Of a stretch of 64,000 bases of DNA, positions 1 through 8,590 are shown piece after piece. Numbering within the stretch: the first letter of the stretch is position 1; each line of letters begins with the position of its first letter. The stretch comes from Bacteroidetes bacterium UBA1935 (GTDB lineage: Bacteria > Bacteroidota > Bacteroidia > Chitinophagales > Chitinophagaceae). A program made the position numbers and the translations under genes. The stretch covers positions 1 to 64,000 of the forward strand of contig DDFF01000010.1 of NCBI GenBank assembly GCA_002337045.1. The letters run 5' to 3'. The notes under the pieces were generated by a model, which searched no databases, had not been told where the DNA came from, and saw only the letters and a program-made list of their open reading frames with translations.

Positions 1-64
<64 letters not shown>

Positions 65-73
65 ATGAGGGTG

Positions 74-104
74 CAAAGATAGGAGAAGCAATTGAATTAA
101 CAAA
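74..104 (-). promoter_or_regulatory. Bacteroidota promoter for the initiator tRNA
   Basis: On the minus strand TTTG (101-104) is followed after exactly 19 nt by TATCTTTG (74-81), a perfect match to the phylum's TTTG-N19-TAnnTTTG sigma-A promoter. The predicted start is a few bases upstream of the tRNA 5' end at 64. Confidence 0.8.
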
Positions 105-168
105 CTAATTCTGTTTTTATTTCTTCAACACAAGATATTTGATGCACGATAGTACCTTTACACTTTCT

Positions 169-1056
169 ATGTCTCAAGAACACAAAGCTGGTTTCGTAAA
201 TATATTCGGTGCGCCTAACGCTGGCAAGTCTACATTGCTCAACGCCTTGCTGGGCGAGCAATTGGTTATCACATCTGCAAAGGTGCAAACAACCCGTCAT
301 CGTATATTAGGTATACTAACAGAGCCCGATTATCAGATAGTATTTTCAGATACACCGGGCATTATAGAGCCAAAATATAAATTGCATCAGAAGATGATGA
401 TGCATGTAAAGAGTGCTTTGGAAGACGCTGATGTAGCTATATTGATGCACGATATCACACTACCGCTCGATGAGTTTTATGAAATTGCAGATTCGTTGAA
501 ACTGAAAGTGCCTGCTATCATTATCCTAAACAAAACAGATTTAGTAAAAGACAAAAAGCAAATACAAACCGTTGTAGATGCTGTAAAAATTAAATATCCG
601 AAGAGTGAAGTCTTAACCGTATCTGCACAAAAGAAAAAGGATATAGATAAAATACTGCCTGCTATCCTGAAGGACTTGCCCGAAGCGCCACCGTACTATC
701 CTGAAGACAGTATATCTGACAGGCCAGTACGTTTCTTTGTTAGCGAGCTGATACGCCAGCAGATATATGAATTGTATCATGAGGAGTTGCCTTATCATAC
801 TGCGGTAATCATACAATCGTTTGAAGAGAAGCCAACCCTACAGGTGATAAAAGCCGAAATAATTGTAAGCCGCGAAACGCAGAAGATTATCATGATAGGC
901 AAGGGTGGCAGTATGATTAAAGAATTGGGCATCAGATCGAGGAAAGAAATTGAAGCGTTCTTAGACTCTAAAGTCCACTTGGAATTATTCATTAAGGTTC
1001 GCCCTAAATGGCGCGACAACGATACTTACCTCAGAGAGTATGGCTACAATTCCTGA
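169..1056 (+). CDS. era: GTPase Era
   Basis: Ribosome-assembly GTPase that binds the 3' end of 16S rRNA through a C-terminal KH domain. The N-terminal G domain shows G1 GAPNAGKST, G3 DTPG and G4 NKTD. The KH-type segment near the C terminus carries IMIGKGGSMIKELG. The length of about 295 residues is normal. I chose ATG 169 because Era proteins usually start just before the HKAGFVNI strand; an in-frame ATG at 142 would add nine residues with no family counterpart. The 3' end overlaps the next gene by 17 nt, which suggests co-transcription. It is divergent from the tRNA-Met gene. Confidence 0.96.
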   Translation: MSQEHKAGFVNIFGAPNAGKSTLLNALLGEQLVITSAKVQTTRHRILGILTEPDYQIVFSDTPGIIEPKYKLHQKMMMHVKSALEDADVAILMHDITLPLDEFYEIADSLKLKVPAIIILNKTDLVKDKKQIQTVVDAVKIKYPKSEVLTVSAQKKKDIDKILPAILKDLPEAPPYYPEDSISDRPVRFFVSELIRQQIYELYHEELPYHTAVIIQSFEEKPTLQVIKAEIIVSRETQKIIMIGKGGSMIKELGIRSRKEIEAFLDSKVHLELFIKVRPKWRDNDTYLREYGYNS

Positions 1057-1945
1057 GCATGAACCATTTATCCAACCTCTCAATCCTGATTGGTATCAGC
1101 CATTTGTTGAAGCGATAAGTATGCTGAGGCTGGATGTTATACATCCTGTAGTATCAGGCAATAAATGGTATAAACTACAACATTATCTGAAGGCTGCACA
1201 AAAAGCAAGTGCAGAAGGTATACTTACATTTGGCGGTGCATATTCCAACCATCTTGTTGCAACTGCTGCTGCTGCAAAAGCTTCAGGTTTGAAATTGATT
1301 GGTATAGTAAGAGGTTTGCATGCAGCAGACAGCCTGACACCAACACTCAATGAATGTGTTTCATTCGGTATGCAACTTTTCTTTGTTGCCAAAGAGGAGT
1401 ATGACAGAAAATACGATGCCGACTATCATGCCACACTGAATGAAAAATATAAAGGCTACTACATAGTAGATGAAGGCGGCGCAGGTGAGCTTGGGGTAAA
1501 GGGTAGTGAAACGATTACCGACTATATTCCTGAAGGCTATACGCACATTTGCGTATCGTCAGGTACAGGTACCACACTTTGCGGTATAAGAAGAGCGCTT
1601 AACGAACACGTAAACGTATCAGGCTATGTGCCAATGAAGGGTGGGGCATACATCCGTAAAGACATAAATAATTATTTGCCTGCACATCTTCACAATAGTT
1701 ACACATTATTTGATGATTGGCACTTTGGTGGCTTTGGTAAAAAGAATGATGAACTGCTTCAGTTTATAAATGCCTTTTACCAGGCAAATATGATACCGCT
1801 CGATATGGTTTACACCGCAAAAATGATGTATGGTGTGCAACAACAACTAGCAGCAGGGTATTTTCCAAAGAACGCCCGCATTTTATGTATACACACAGGT
1901 GGTTTACAAGGCAATAGCACCATCAAAGACAAGCTGGTTTATTAA
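1040..1945 (+). CDS. PLP-dependent D-cysteine desulfhydrase / ACC deaminase family protein
   Basis: Fold-type II PLP enzyme of about 301 residues. The Schiff-base lysine is probably K42 in SGNKWYK, followed by the substrate-side SNH motif (residues 69-71) in FGGAYSNH and a phosphate-binding SSGTGTT loop near residue 173. Family members either deaminate 1-aminocyclopropane-1-carboxylate or desulfhydrate D-cysteine; sequence reading alone cannot separate the two, and many Bacteroidota members are simply called 1-aminocyclopropane-1-carboxylate deaminase/D-cysteine desulfhydrase. The start overlaps the end of era by 17 nt in another frame. Confidence 0.88.
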   Translation: MATIPEHEPFIQPLNPDWYQPFVEAISMLRLDVIHPVVSGNKWYKLQHYLKAAQKASAEGILTFGGAYSNHLVATAAAAKASGLKLIGIVRGLHAADSLTPTLNECVSFGMQLFFVAKEEYDRKYDADYHATLNEKYKGYYIVDEGGAGELGVKGSETITDYIPEGYTHICVSSGTGTTLCGIRRALNEHVNVSGYVPMKGGAYIRKDINNYLPAHLHNSYTLFDDWHFGGFGKKNDELLQFINAFYQANMIPLDMVYTAKMMYGVQQQLAAGYFPKNARILCIHTGGLQGNSTIKDKLVY

Positions 1946-1973
1946 TATTATATTGCATCATTAATGCAGTTTC

Positions 1974-3368
1974 ATGGCAGAGATAAACACATCTAAGAAA
2001 AGCAACAAGCTTACTTTATATATCATCATTGCATTGTTTGCAGGCATATTGCTGGGCTTTGTGCTCAATACAAATTATGTAGCAGATGAAAATAAAAACA
2101 TAGTTCAGTTCGAGGCTGCGGCAAAGTCTATACAAACACAGATAAAAGCTGTAACAGATACAAATACAGATGCTTACAAACAGCTGATAGAAAAAAAGAC
2201 TGCCATATCAAAAGAAAAGACAGTAGCCATAGATGCACGGGACAAAAAACTGGAGCCGTTTTCTTTGCTTGCTGATATATTCATCAGACTGATAAAAATG
2301 ATAGTAGCACCACTTGTGTTCACCACATTGGTAGTGGGTGTAGCAAGGCTGGGCGATATGAAATCTGTAGGACGTATAGGTGGTAAAACGCTGTTGTGGT
2401 TTTTCAGTGCATCCTTTGTAAGCCTGATGCTAGGTATGATGTTGGTCAATTTCTTCAAACCCGGAGAAACCATGCATTTGCCATTGCCTGATATAGGATT
2501 AGATACGGGGATCAAGAAAACTGCATTGACACTTAAAGAGTTTCTATACCATGTTTTCCCGTCTTCAGTTATAGAGTCTATGGCGAAGAATGAAATACTA
2601 CAGATAGTTGTATTCTCATTATTCTTTGGCGTTGCAACAGCAGGCATTGGCGAAAAAGGGGAGATAGTAATTAAGGCGATGGATGCCATAGCCCACGTGA
2701 TACTTAAAGTAACGGGTTATGTAATGAATTTTGCCCCGTTGGCAGTATTCGGTGCTATGACAGCTATTATTGCCAAGCAGGGTTTAGGCATACTTACTAT
2801 ATATTCCATATTCATAGGCGAGTTTTATTTTGGCTTGTTGGTGTTGTGGTTGGTCTTAATACTCGCAGGGTCATTATTCCTGAAGAAAAGAATTATTACA
2901 CTCATTCAACGCATCAAAGAACCTATACTACTGGCATTCAGTACCAGTAGTAGTGAGGCTGCATTTCCTAAAACAATGCTGGAGTTGGAGCGCTTCGGTT
3001 GTAAGAACAAGATTGTAAGCTTCGTATTGCCATTGGGTTATTCCTTCAATCTGGATGGCTCTATGATGTATATGACTTTTGCATCACTGTTTATAGCACA
3101 GTCTTACGGTATACATCTGGATTTTGCAACGCAGATGAGTATGCTGATGGTATTGATGCTGACCAGCAAGGGCATAGCAGGTGTGCCGAGAGCCTCATTG
3201 GTTGTTATTGCAGGTACGCTTGCTACATTCAATATCCCGGAAGCAGGACTGGCATTATTACTTGGTATAGATCCGCTGCTTGATATGGGACGCAGTGCAA
3301 CCAACGTAGTGGGTAATAGTATTGCGACGGCTGTCGTAAGTAAGTGGGAGGGAGATTTAGAAGTTTAA
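1974..3368 (+). CDS. Dicarboxylate/amino acid:cation symporter (DAACS, GltP-type)
   Basis: Inner-membrane sodium- or proton-coupled transporter for glutamate, aspartate or C4-dicarboxylates, 464 residues with about eight membrane spans plus re-entrant loops. Family hallmarks are the serine-rich hairpin STSSSEAAFPKT, the NLDGSMMY motif of the TM7 region, and a GIAGVPRASLVVIAGTL segment forming the second hairpin. Between TM1 and TM2 there is a charged stretch of about 60 residues (roughly 35-92), rich in K, Q and E and possibly coiled, which is longer than in GltP homologues and probably periplasmic. Start ATG 1974 lies 28 nt after the previous gene. Confidence 0.93.
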   Translation: MAEINTSKKSNKLTLYIIIALFAGILLGFVLNTNYVADENKNIVQFEAAAKSIQTQIKAVTDTNTDAYKQLIEKKTAISKEKTVAIDARDKKLEPFSLLADIFIRLIKMIVAPLVFTTLVVGVARLGDMKSVGRIGGKTLLWFFSASFVSLMLGMMLVNFFKPGETMHLPLPDIGLDTGIKKTALTLKEFLYHVFPSSVIESMAKNEILQIVVFSLFFGVATAGIGEKGEIVIKAMDAIAHVILKVTGYVMNFAPLAVFGAMTAIIAKQGLGILTIYSIFIGEFYFGLLVLWLVLILAGSLFLKKRIITLIQRIKEPILLAFSTSSSEAAFPKTMLELERFGCKNKIVSFVLPLGYSFNLDGSMMYMTFASLFIAQSYGIHLDFATQMSMLMVLMLTSKGIAGVPRASLVVIAGTLATFNIPEAGLALLLGIDPLLDMGRSATNVVGNSIATAVVSKWEGDLEV

Positions 3369-3420
3369 TAGGATTTCGTTTAGTAATAATTCCCTATTTT
3401 CACGCCTCCAAGACGAAAAT

Positions 3421-4152
3421 ATGCACGATTTTATAGAATTATTGAAGGAGTTGATGAATGCTGAAAAACTGGCTGCATTGGTAACAATGTATGGCGGTCT
3501 GTATCTTGTGGCGTTCATCATTTTTGCAGAGACAGGTTTGTTTGTTGGTTTCTTCCTGCCGGGAGATTCGTTGCTGTTTGTAACAGGCCTGATGATTGCA
3601 AACTCTCAAAGCCCATTCAATAACGATTTTGCAAACCTTGTATATTGGATAACACTTATTACAACTGCTGGTGTTATAGGTAACGCTGTTGGATATTGGT
3701 TTGGCAGAAAAACCGGTCCGTTGTTGTTTGAACGTAAAGACACACTACTCTTCAAAAAGAAACACGTAATACAGGCAAAAGAATTTTATGAAAAACGTGG
3801 CGGTAGTGCAGTAATCCTTGCACGCTTCTTGCCTATCGTACGCACATTTGCCCCAATAGTTGCAGGTGTTGTAGAGATGGATAGGAAAAAATTCTTCTTC
3901 TTTAACGTAGTAGGTTGTATTGCATGGGTTGCCAGCATGACGCTTGCGGGCTATTTCCTTGGCGAAAACGATTGGGTAAAACACAATTTTGAAAAGATAG
4001 TTATTGGGCTGATTCTGGTTACCACAGGGCCTGTATTATTCAAGATGTTTTTTGGTAAAAAGAAACAGCCTATATTGGAAGTAGGTAAAGATATCATAGA
4101 GGAAACTTTTGATATCGATAACGATACTCCTGATGGCAAATCAAATAAATAA
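3421..4152 (+). CDS. DedA family membrane protein
   Basis: Inner-membrane protein of the DedA/SNARE-associated family, 243 residues. Bacterial members act in lipid-carrier (undecaprenyl phosphate) flipping and membrane homeostasis. The GLFVGFFLPGDSLLF segment (residues about 39-53), followed by a long hydrophobic stretch, and the later RFLPIVRTFAPIVAGV motif, including the family's conserved FxRFxPxxRT pattern, support the assignment. The C-terminal 30 residues are hydrophilic and acidic. Its 3' end overlaps the following transporter gene by 20 nt. Confidence 0.93.
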   Translation: MHDFIELLKELMNAEKLAALVTMYGGLYLVAFIIFAETGLFVGFFLPGDSLLFVTGLMIANSQSPFNNDFANLVYWITLITTAGVIGNAVGYWFGRKTGPLLFERKDTLLFKKKHVIQAKEFYEKRGGSAVILARFLPIVRTFAPIVAGVVEMDRKKFFFFNVVGCIAWVASMTLAGYFLGENDWVKHNFEKIVIGLILVTTGPVLFKMFFGKKKQPILEVGKDIIEETFDIDNDTPDGKSNK

Positions 4153-5365
4153 TAAGGCTGCATCACTTTTCAGCATCCCCGTCATTGTAGCTGCATTAGG
4201 CTACTTTGTAGATATTTACGATTTATTATTATTCCTCATAGTTCGTGTTCCAAGCCTTAAGAGCCTAGGGTTGAGCGAAGAAATGATATCCAATAATGGT
4301 ATGGAAATCATTAGTCACCAGATGTGGGGGCTTTTGATTGGTGGCATTGTTTGGGGTATGATGGGCGACAAAAAGGGTAGGCTGAGCGTATTGTTCGGTT
4401 CTATTCTGCTTTATTCTCTTGCCAATATTGCCAACGGTTTTGTAAATACCATAGAGCAATACAGTATTTGCCGCTTTATTGCAGGCATAGGCCTTGCAGG
4501 TGAATTGGGGGCCGGTATTACATTGGTGAGCGAACTGGTACCTAAAGAAAGACGAGGTATTGCAACATCTTTAGTTGCAGGTATAGGACTTTCAGGTGCG
4601 GTATTGGCTTATTTCATTTCTCAGCATTTCGACTGGAGGGTTTGTTATTATATAGGTGGTGGTTTAGGTCTTACTTTGTTGTTGCTGCGTGTCAGCGTTT
4701 TTGAGTCCGGCATGTTCAAAACCATACAACATGCAGAAGTGAGTAAAGGCAATTTCCTGATGTTCTTTACCAACGGGAAACGATTCAAAAAATATCTGCT
4801 CAGTATTCTTATAGGCCTGCCTACATGGTATGTAATAGGTATATTGGTAGGCTTTTCAAAAGAGTTTGGTACACACTTCGGTATAGAGGAAGCCATCAAT
4901 CCCGCTAAAGCGGTTATGTTGGCTTATGTGGCTATTTCCATTGGCGATATAGCTATCGGCTTTGTAAGCCAGGCATTGCGAAGCCGTAAGAAGGCCTTGT
5001 TTATTTTTTATACCATAACGGTTGTAGCTATTATTCTCTATTTCAATCAAAGCAACGGGTCTGCAGGACAAATATATGCGCTTTGTGCTTTGTTGGGCTT
5101 TGGCACAGGTTTCTGGGCAATCTTTGTAACCATGGCAGCAGAACACTTTGGTACTAATTTGCGTGCCACAGCAGCTACTACAGTGCCCAATATGGTGCGT
5201 GGTGCTTTGCCTTTGATGGTGATGATGTTTAAAAGTATGCAGCCACAGCTTAGTTATGTGACCGCCGCTGCAATAACAGGTGCGGTTGTTATGCTTATCA
5301 GTATAGTCGCAGCGTTTCTGACAGAAGAAACATTTGGTAAGGATCTTGACTTTTTAGAGCATTAG
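4133..5365 (+). CDS. MFS transporter (metabolite:H+ symporter-like)
   Basis: Twelve-span major facilitator permease of about 410 residues. The loop between TM2 and TM3 carries the MFS signature as GMMGDKKGRLSVLFG, and the TM4-5 region has ELVPKERRGIATSL, typical of the metabolite:H+ symporter group (ShiA/ProP/KgtP-like). The substrate cannot be predicted. ATG 4133 gives MANQINNKAAS; the frame extends eight codons further upstream without an ATG. The start lies inside the 3' end of the DedA gene, so translation is probably coupled. Confidence 0.9.
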   Translation: MANQINNKAASLFSIPVIVAALGYFVDIYDLLLFLIVRVPSLKSLGLSEEMISNNGMEIISHQMWGLLIGGIVWGMMGDKKGRLSVLFGSILLYSLANIANGFVNTIEQYSICRFIAGIGLAGELGAGITLVSELVPKERRGIATSLVAGIGLSGAVLAYFISQHFDWRVCYYIGGGLGLTLLLLRVSVFESGMFKTIQHAEVSKGNFLMFFTNGKRFKKYLLSILIGLPTWYVIGILVGFSKEFGTHFGIEEAINPAKAVMLAYVAISIGDIAIGFVSQALRSRKKALFIFYTITVVAIILYFNQSNGSAGQIYALCALLGFGTGFWAIFVTMAAEHFGTNLRATAATTVPNMVRGALPLMVMMFKSMQPQLSYVTAAAITGAVVMLISIVAAFLTEETFGKDLDFLEH

Positions 5366-5369
5366 TAAT

Positions 5370-5399
5370 AAAAAAGGGAGGCTAAAGCCTCCCTTTTTT
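5370..5399. terminator. Bidirectional rho-independent terminator
   Basis: GGGAGGC (5376-5382) pairs with GCCTCCC (5387-5393) around a TAAA loop, flanked by A6 on the left and T6 on the right. It can terminate both the plus-strand transporter operon and the minus-strand mqnE operon, whose stop codon is at 5401. Confidence 0.9.
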
Positions 5400-5400
5400 A

Positions 5401-6549
5401 TTATGCGGTTACGTCATCGTAAACCTTAATTTCATTATACAGTGTATCTCTTTCTACAGGTAGTTTGCCTACAGATGTTATGAGGTTGCATAAGTCTTCC
5501 GTACTCATAGCAGGTGTTTGTTCTTCAGAGCCTGCCATAGAGTAAATCTTGGTAGTATCATCAATTGTACCGTCAAGGTCGTTTACGCCAAATGAAAGGG
5601 TAAGCTGTGCCGATTGACGGCCCAACATTGGCCAGTATGCCTTCAGGTTACGGAAGTTATCCATGAACAGCCTTGCTATGGCATACGTGCGCATGTCTTC
5701 CACAACCGACACTTCATGTACGTTAGACATATCGTTGTCCATGTTGCGGAACTTCAATGGAATGAAGCAGTTGAAGCCACCTGTTTCGTCCTGCAAAGCG
5801 CGGAGTTTACTCATATGGTTAACTCTGTGCTTGTAGCTTTCTATATGGCCATACAACATGGTAGCATTGCTGTGCATACCCAGTTTGTGTGCTGTTCTGT
5901 GTATATCCAGCCAGCCTTCGCCATCTACTTTGTCGGGGCATATTTGCTCACGCACTTCGGGGTGGAATATTTCTGCACCACCACCAGGTAGCGATTGCAG
6001 GCCTGCATTTTGCAATGCTTTCAGCCCTTCTTCAGTTGTCAGTTTCGCTTTGCGGAACATATAATCCAGCTCTACCGCTGTAAAGCCTTTTATATGTATA
6101 TCCGGGCGCAATGCTTTTATCTTGGTAATTACTTCGCAAAAGAATTCCAGATTCATTTTTGGGTGTACGCCACCAACTATATGAACTTCTGTTACCGGTT
6201 GCCCGTCATATTTGCGAACCATATCCAGCATTTGTTCCATGCTCAGCTCCCAACCATCATCACGATGTTTGTATTGGCGAGAGTAGGAACAGAAATTGCA
6301 AGTGAACACGCAAACATTCGTAGGCTCTATATGGAAGTTGCGGTTGAAGTAAACCTTATTGCCATGCAGCTGAGATGTAACATATGCTGCCAGTGCACCA
6401 ACAAAACCCAGTTCGCCTTTTTCAAAAAGCAAAACGCCCTCCTCGTCGGTCAGGCGTTGCTTATTAATAACTTTATCTGCAATTTGTTGCAAGCCTTTGT
6501 CAGCGGGCATTTGCTGAAATATTGCTTGCAGGTTGTTTGTATTCGTCAT
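5401..6549 (-). CDS. mqnE: Aminodeoxyfutalosine synthase MqnE
   Basis: Radical SAM enzyme of the futalosine menaquinone pathway that joins 3-[(1-carboxyvinyl)oxy]benzoate with SAM. The cluster-binding motif is CVFTCNFC (C-x3-C-x2-C) near residue 80, followed by the family's conserved VHIVGGVHP strand. The C-terminal LSFGVNDLDGT, rather than a LHFGANDFGST type sequence, favours MqnE over its paralogue MqnC. Length 382 is normal. The start ATG overlaps the stop of the upstream protease gene (TAATG), so the two may be translationally coupled although they are functionally unrelated. Confidence 0.92.
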   Translation of the reverse strand: MTNTNNLQAIFQQMPADKGLQQIADKVINKQRLTDEEGVLLFEKGELGFVGALAAYVTSQLHGNKVYFNRNFHIEPTNVCVFTCNFCSYSRQYKHRDDGWELSMEQMLDMVRKYDGQPVTEVHIVGGVHPKMNLEFFCEVITKIKALRPDIHIKGFTAVELDYMFRKAKLTTEEGLKALQNAGLQSLPGGGAEIFHPEVREQICPDKVDGEGWLDIHRTAHKLGMHSNATMLYGHIESYKHRVNHMSKLRALQDETGGFNCFIPLKFRNMDNDMSNVHEVSVVEDMRTYAIARLFMDNFRNLKAYWPMLGRQSAQLTLSFGVNDLDGTIDDTTKIYSMAGSEEQTPAMSTEDLCNLITSVGKLPVERDTLYNEIKVYDDVTA

Positions 6550-7892
6550 TATTGTATTACTATTTTTCTACTAACTACACCTTCCATATATTGGCATTGA
6601 ACTGTATAGATACCTTTGCTCATACCTGTTATATCAACACTTATTGTGCCTGATTGTTGGTCATTACCCATATATTGTTTTACAGGTTGGCCAAGCATGT
6701 TTACGATTGTTACGCTTTTAATATAGTCGTGATATGTAATTGTAAATAAACCGTTTGATGGATTTGGCACAATATCAAGACTTTGCTGCATCTCAGTTCC
6801 TTCAATACCTGTAGGCCATGTCATCAGATATCCGTTTTTAGGAAGGTTTACAGAACCGCCCGTACTCGAAAACTCTGACTGTATGCGTGTTACCTGACCT
6901 TTAGAGAACATGCTCATGCAAACATCATTTACATAGTCCATGTAGTTCATGAACATCTCGCCAGGGCTAGAGCTATTACAGCTTGCTTTAGGAAAGGTAG
7001 GGCATGTACTCTGATTAGCATCTTTCTGCACAGGCGTATCATCTACACCATCGTCATCGGTACAAACACCTGAACCCACCGGTGTATTTCCCCAAATATG
7101 ATTTAGTGTGAAGTAATGGCCCAGTTCATGCACCATTGTACGACCTTTATCGGCGTTGGTTACAAAAGATTGTGTAATGTTTGTTCTTTTACCAAATGCT
7201 TTGTAGTCAAGACAAACACCCATAAGGCTGGCGTCTCCCATTGATGCTGCAAGTTTAGGGTTATATGCATAGCCTAATACTTTTCCTGAACTAGCACCAG
7301 TTATATTGAATATCCATACATTCAGGTATTTTGAATTATCCCATGGGTCTAAGCCACCTTGAGCTGTTTTTTTAGCAGCCCCGTCACCAACGTCAAATCC
7401 AGTGAAGCTTGCCGGCTTAATCACAATTTCTACACCTGTTGTGCCTTTACCGCTAGGGTCTCTGTGTGCAAGGCCAAAAGAAATATTCGGATTACCTTTC
7501 AGTGATGCAAATGCTGCAGGGATAGTTTCCGTATTCTGAGCATTATAGTCAACATTCAAAACTGCTATCTGAGATTGTATTCTTGCATATACACCGGCTA
7601 CACCACCAATTTCATCTAATTGCGCTTGTGTTGCCATAACGTGGAATACCAACGGTATTGTATAAGCACTTTCTGTAGTTTTAGCAGATGCATTAGATTG
7701 TTGTTGTAACGCAAACGCTGCCACTTGTTGCTTTAGCTCTGCTTCATATAGCTCATATGCAGCTTTTTTAGCAGGGCTGCTGCTAATAGCAGCTTGTATA
7801 AGTTCATCGTGAGCACATTTTTGTGCAGATGCCACATTGCCAATCATCACTATGCCACTAATAGCAGCCAATACCAGGCTTTTTTTCATCAA
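6549..7892 (-). CDS. Secreted M43-type zinc metalloprotease with T9SS sorting domain
   Basis: A pappalysin/cytophagalysin-like metzincin of 447 residues. An N-terminal signal peptide (MMKKSLVLAA to about residue 23) is followed by a propeptide-like helical stretch and then the catalytic domain. The zinc site is HELGHYFTLNH, matching HExxHxxxxxH with T at the position that is Gly in canonical metzincins. A Met-turn MNYMDY follows about 60 residues later. Cysteines between them match the M43 pattern. The last 75 residues (VPNPSNGLFTITYHD to KIVIQ) form a type A T9SS C-terminal domain, so the enzyme is exported to the cell surface or medium. It lies between the bifunctional nuclease gene and mqnE. 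Confidence 0.92.
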   Translation of the reverse strand: MMKKSLVLAAISGIVMIGNVASAQKCAHDELIQAAISSSPAKKAAYELYEAELKQQVAAFALQQQSNASAKTTESAYTIPLVFHVMATQAQLDEIGGVAGVYARIQSQIAVLNVDYNAQNTETIPAAFASLKGNPNISFGLAHRDPSGKGTTGVEIVIKPASFTGFDVGDGAAKKTAQGGLDPWDNSKYLNVWIFNITGASSGKVLGYAYNPKLAASMGDASLMGVCLDYKAFGKRTNITQSFVTNADKGRTMVHELGHYFTLNHIWGNTPVGSGVCTDDDGVDDTPVQKDANQSTCPTFPKASCNSSSPGEMFMNYMDYVNDVCMSMFSKGQVTRIQSEFSSTGGSVNLPKNGYLMTWPTGIEGTEMQQSLDIVPNPSNGLFTITYHDYIKSVTIVNMLGQPVKQYMGNDQQSGTISVDITGMSKGIYTVQCQYMEGVVSRKIVIQ

Positions 7893-7907
7893 AAATTTGT
7901 TTAAGTA

Positions 7908-8516
7908 TTAAGAGTTCGTTTCCCTGCTGTTTATTTCGTCTCTTATAGTGATAGCTCTTACGTAGTCCTCTTGTTCCAAAACTTGTTGCAATAGGTTGTG
8001 TAAGTCTTCCAGGCTCATATTTTTCAAGTCGCTGTCGAAGCTGCTGCTTTTAACGCTGCTTTTCTCAGTCCTTTCGCCGGTGGCCTGTGTTTGTGGTGCT
8101 TCCGGATTGTCCAGGTAAAGACCTGCGGCTTCCAGAATGTTTTCGTAGGTATAAATTTTACAGCCAAACCTTACAGCAAGTGCCAACGCATCTGATGTAC
8201 GAGAGTCTATTTCTACTGCATTATCGTCTGACTGACAAACAAGTTTTGCAAAAAATATGCCCTCTTCCAGTTTGTATATTATTACCTCTGCCAATTCTAT
8301 GCCGAAAGTTGTCATGAAATTGGCAAATAAATCGTGGGTAAGCGGCCTGCTTGGCTGCATTTTTTCTAATGCAACAGCAATAGCTTGTGCTTCAAAACCA
8401 CCGATAACTATTGGTAATCTTCTGAGGCCATCGACCTCGCCTAATACAACTGCATAAGAATGAGTCTGAGTAATACTGTGCGACAGGGCAACAATTTCCA
8501 GTTCTATTTTTTTCAT
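7908..8516 (-). CDS. Bifunctional nuclease (DUF151/BFN) with UVR motif
   Basis: A 202-residue cytoplasmic protein. Residues about 1-140 form the BFN/DUF151 domain (LPIVIGGFEAQAIAVALE, then SDALALAVRFGCKIYTYENIL). After a polar linker, the C terminus (LHNLLQQVLEQEDYVRAITI) is a UvrB/UvrC-type helical hairpin. This two-domain arrangement is standard in Bacteroidota. The family has reported DNase/RNase activity, but its cellular role in this phylum is not established. The ATG at 8516 follows a plausible AT-rich leader. The gene is transcribed toward the M43 protease, 15 nt away. Confidence 0.9.
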   Translation of the reverse strand: MKKIELEIVALSHSITQTHSYAVVLGEVDGLRRLPIVIGGFEAQAIAVALEKMQPSRPLTHDLFANFMTTFGIELAEVIIYKLEEGIFFAKLVCQSDDNAVEIDSRTSDALALAVRFGCKIYTYENILEAAGLYLDNPEAPQTQATGERTEKSSVKSSSFDSDLKNMSLEDLHNLLQQVLEQEDYVRAITIRDEINSRETNS

Positions 8517-8590
8517 TCGTTATAATGCCTTTATGCACGGCAAAAAAGGCTTGTGAAATTAGGGATTTTTTACCAAAGTTTTAAAACATA

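Noticed and set aside
5401..6549. MqnC instead of MqnE
   Set aside because: The C-terminal LSFGVNDLDGT signature is that of aminodeoxyfutalosine synthase.
5614..6600. Plus-strand frames of 125 and 201 codons opposite mqnE
   Set aside because: Antisense shadows of a well-supported radical SAM gene.
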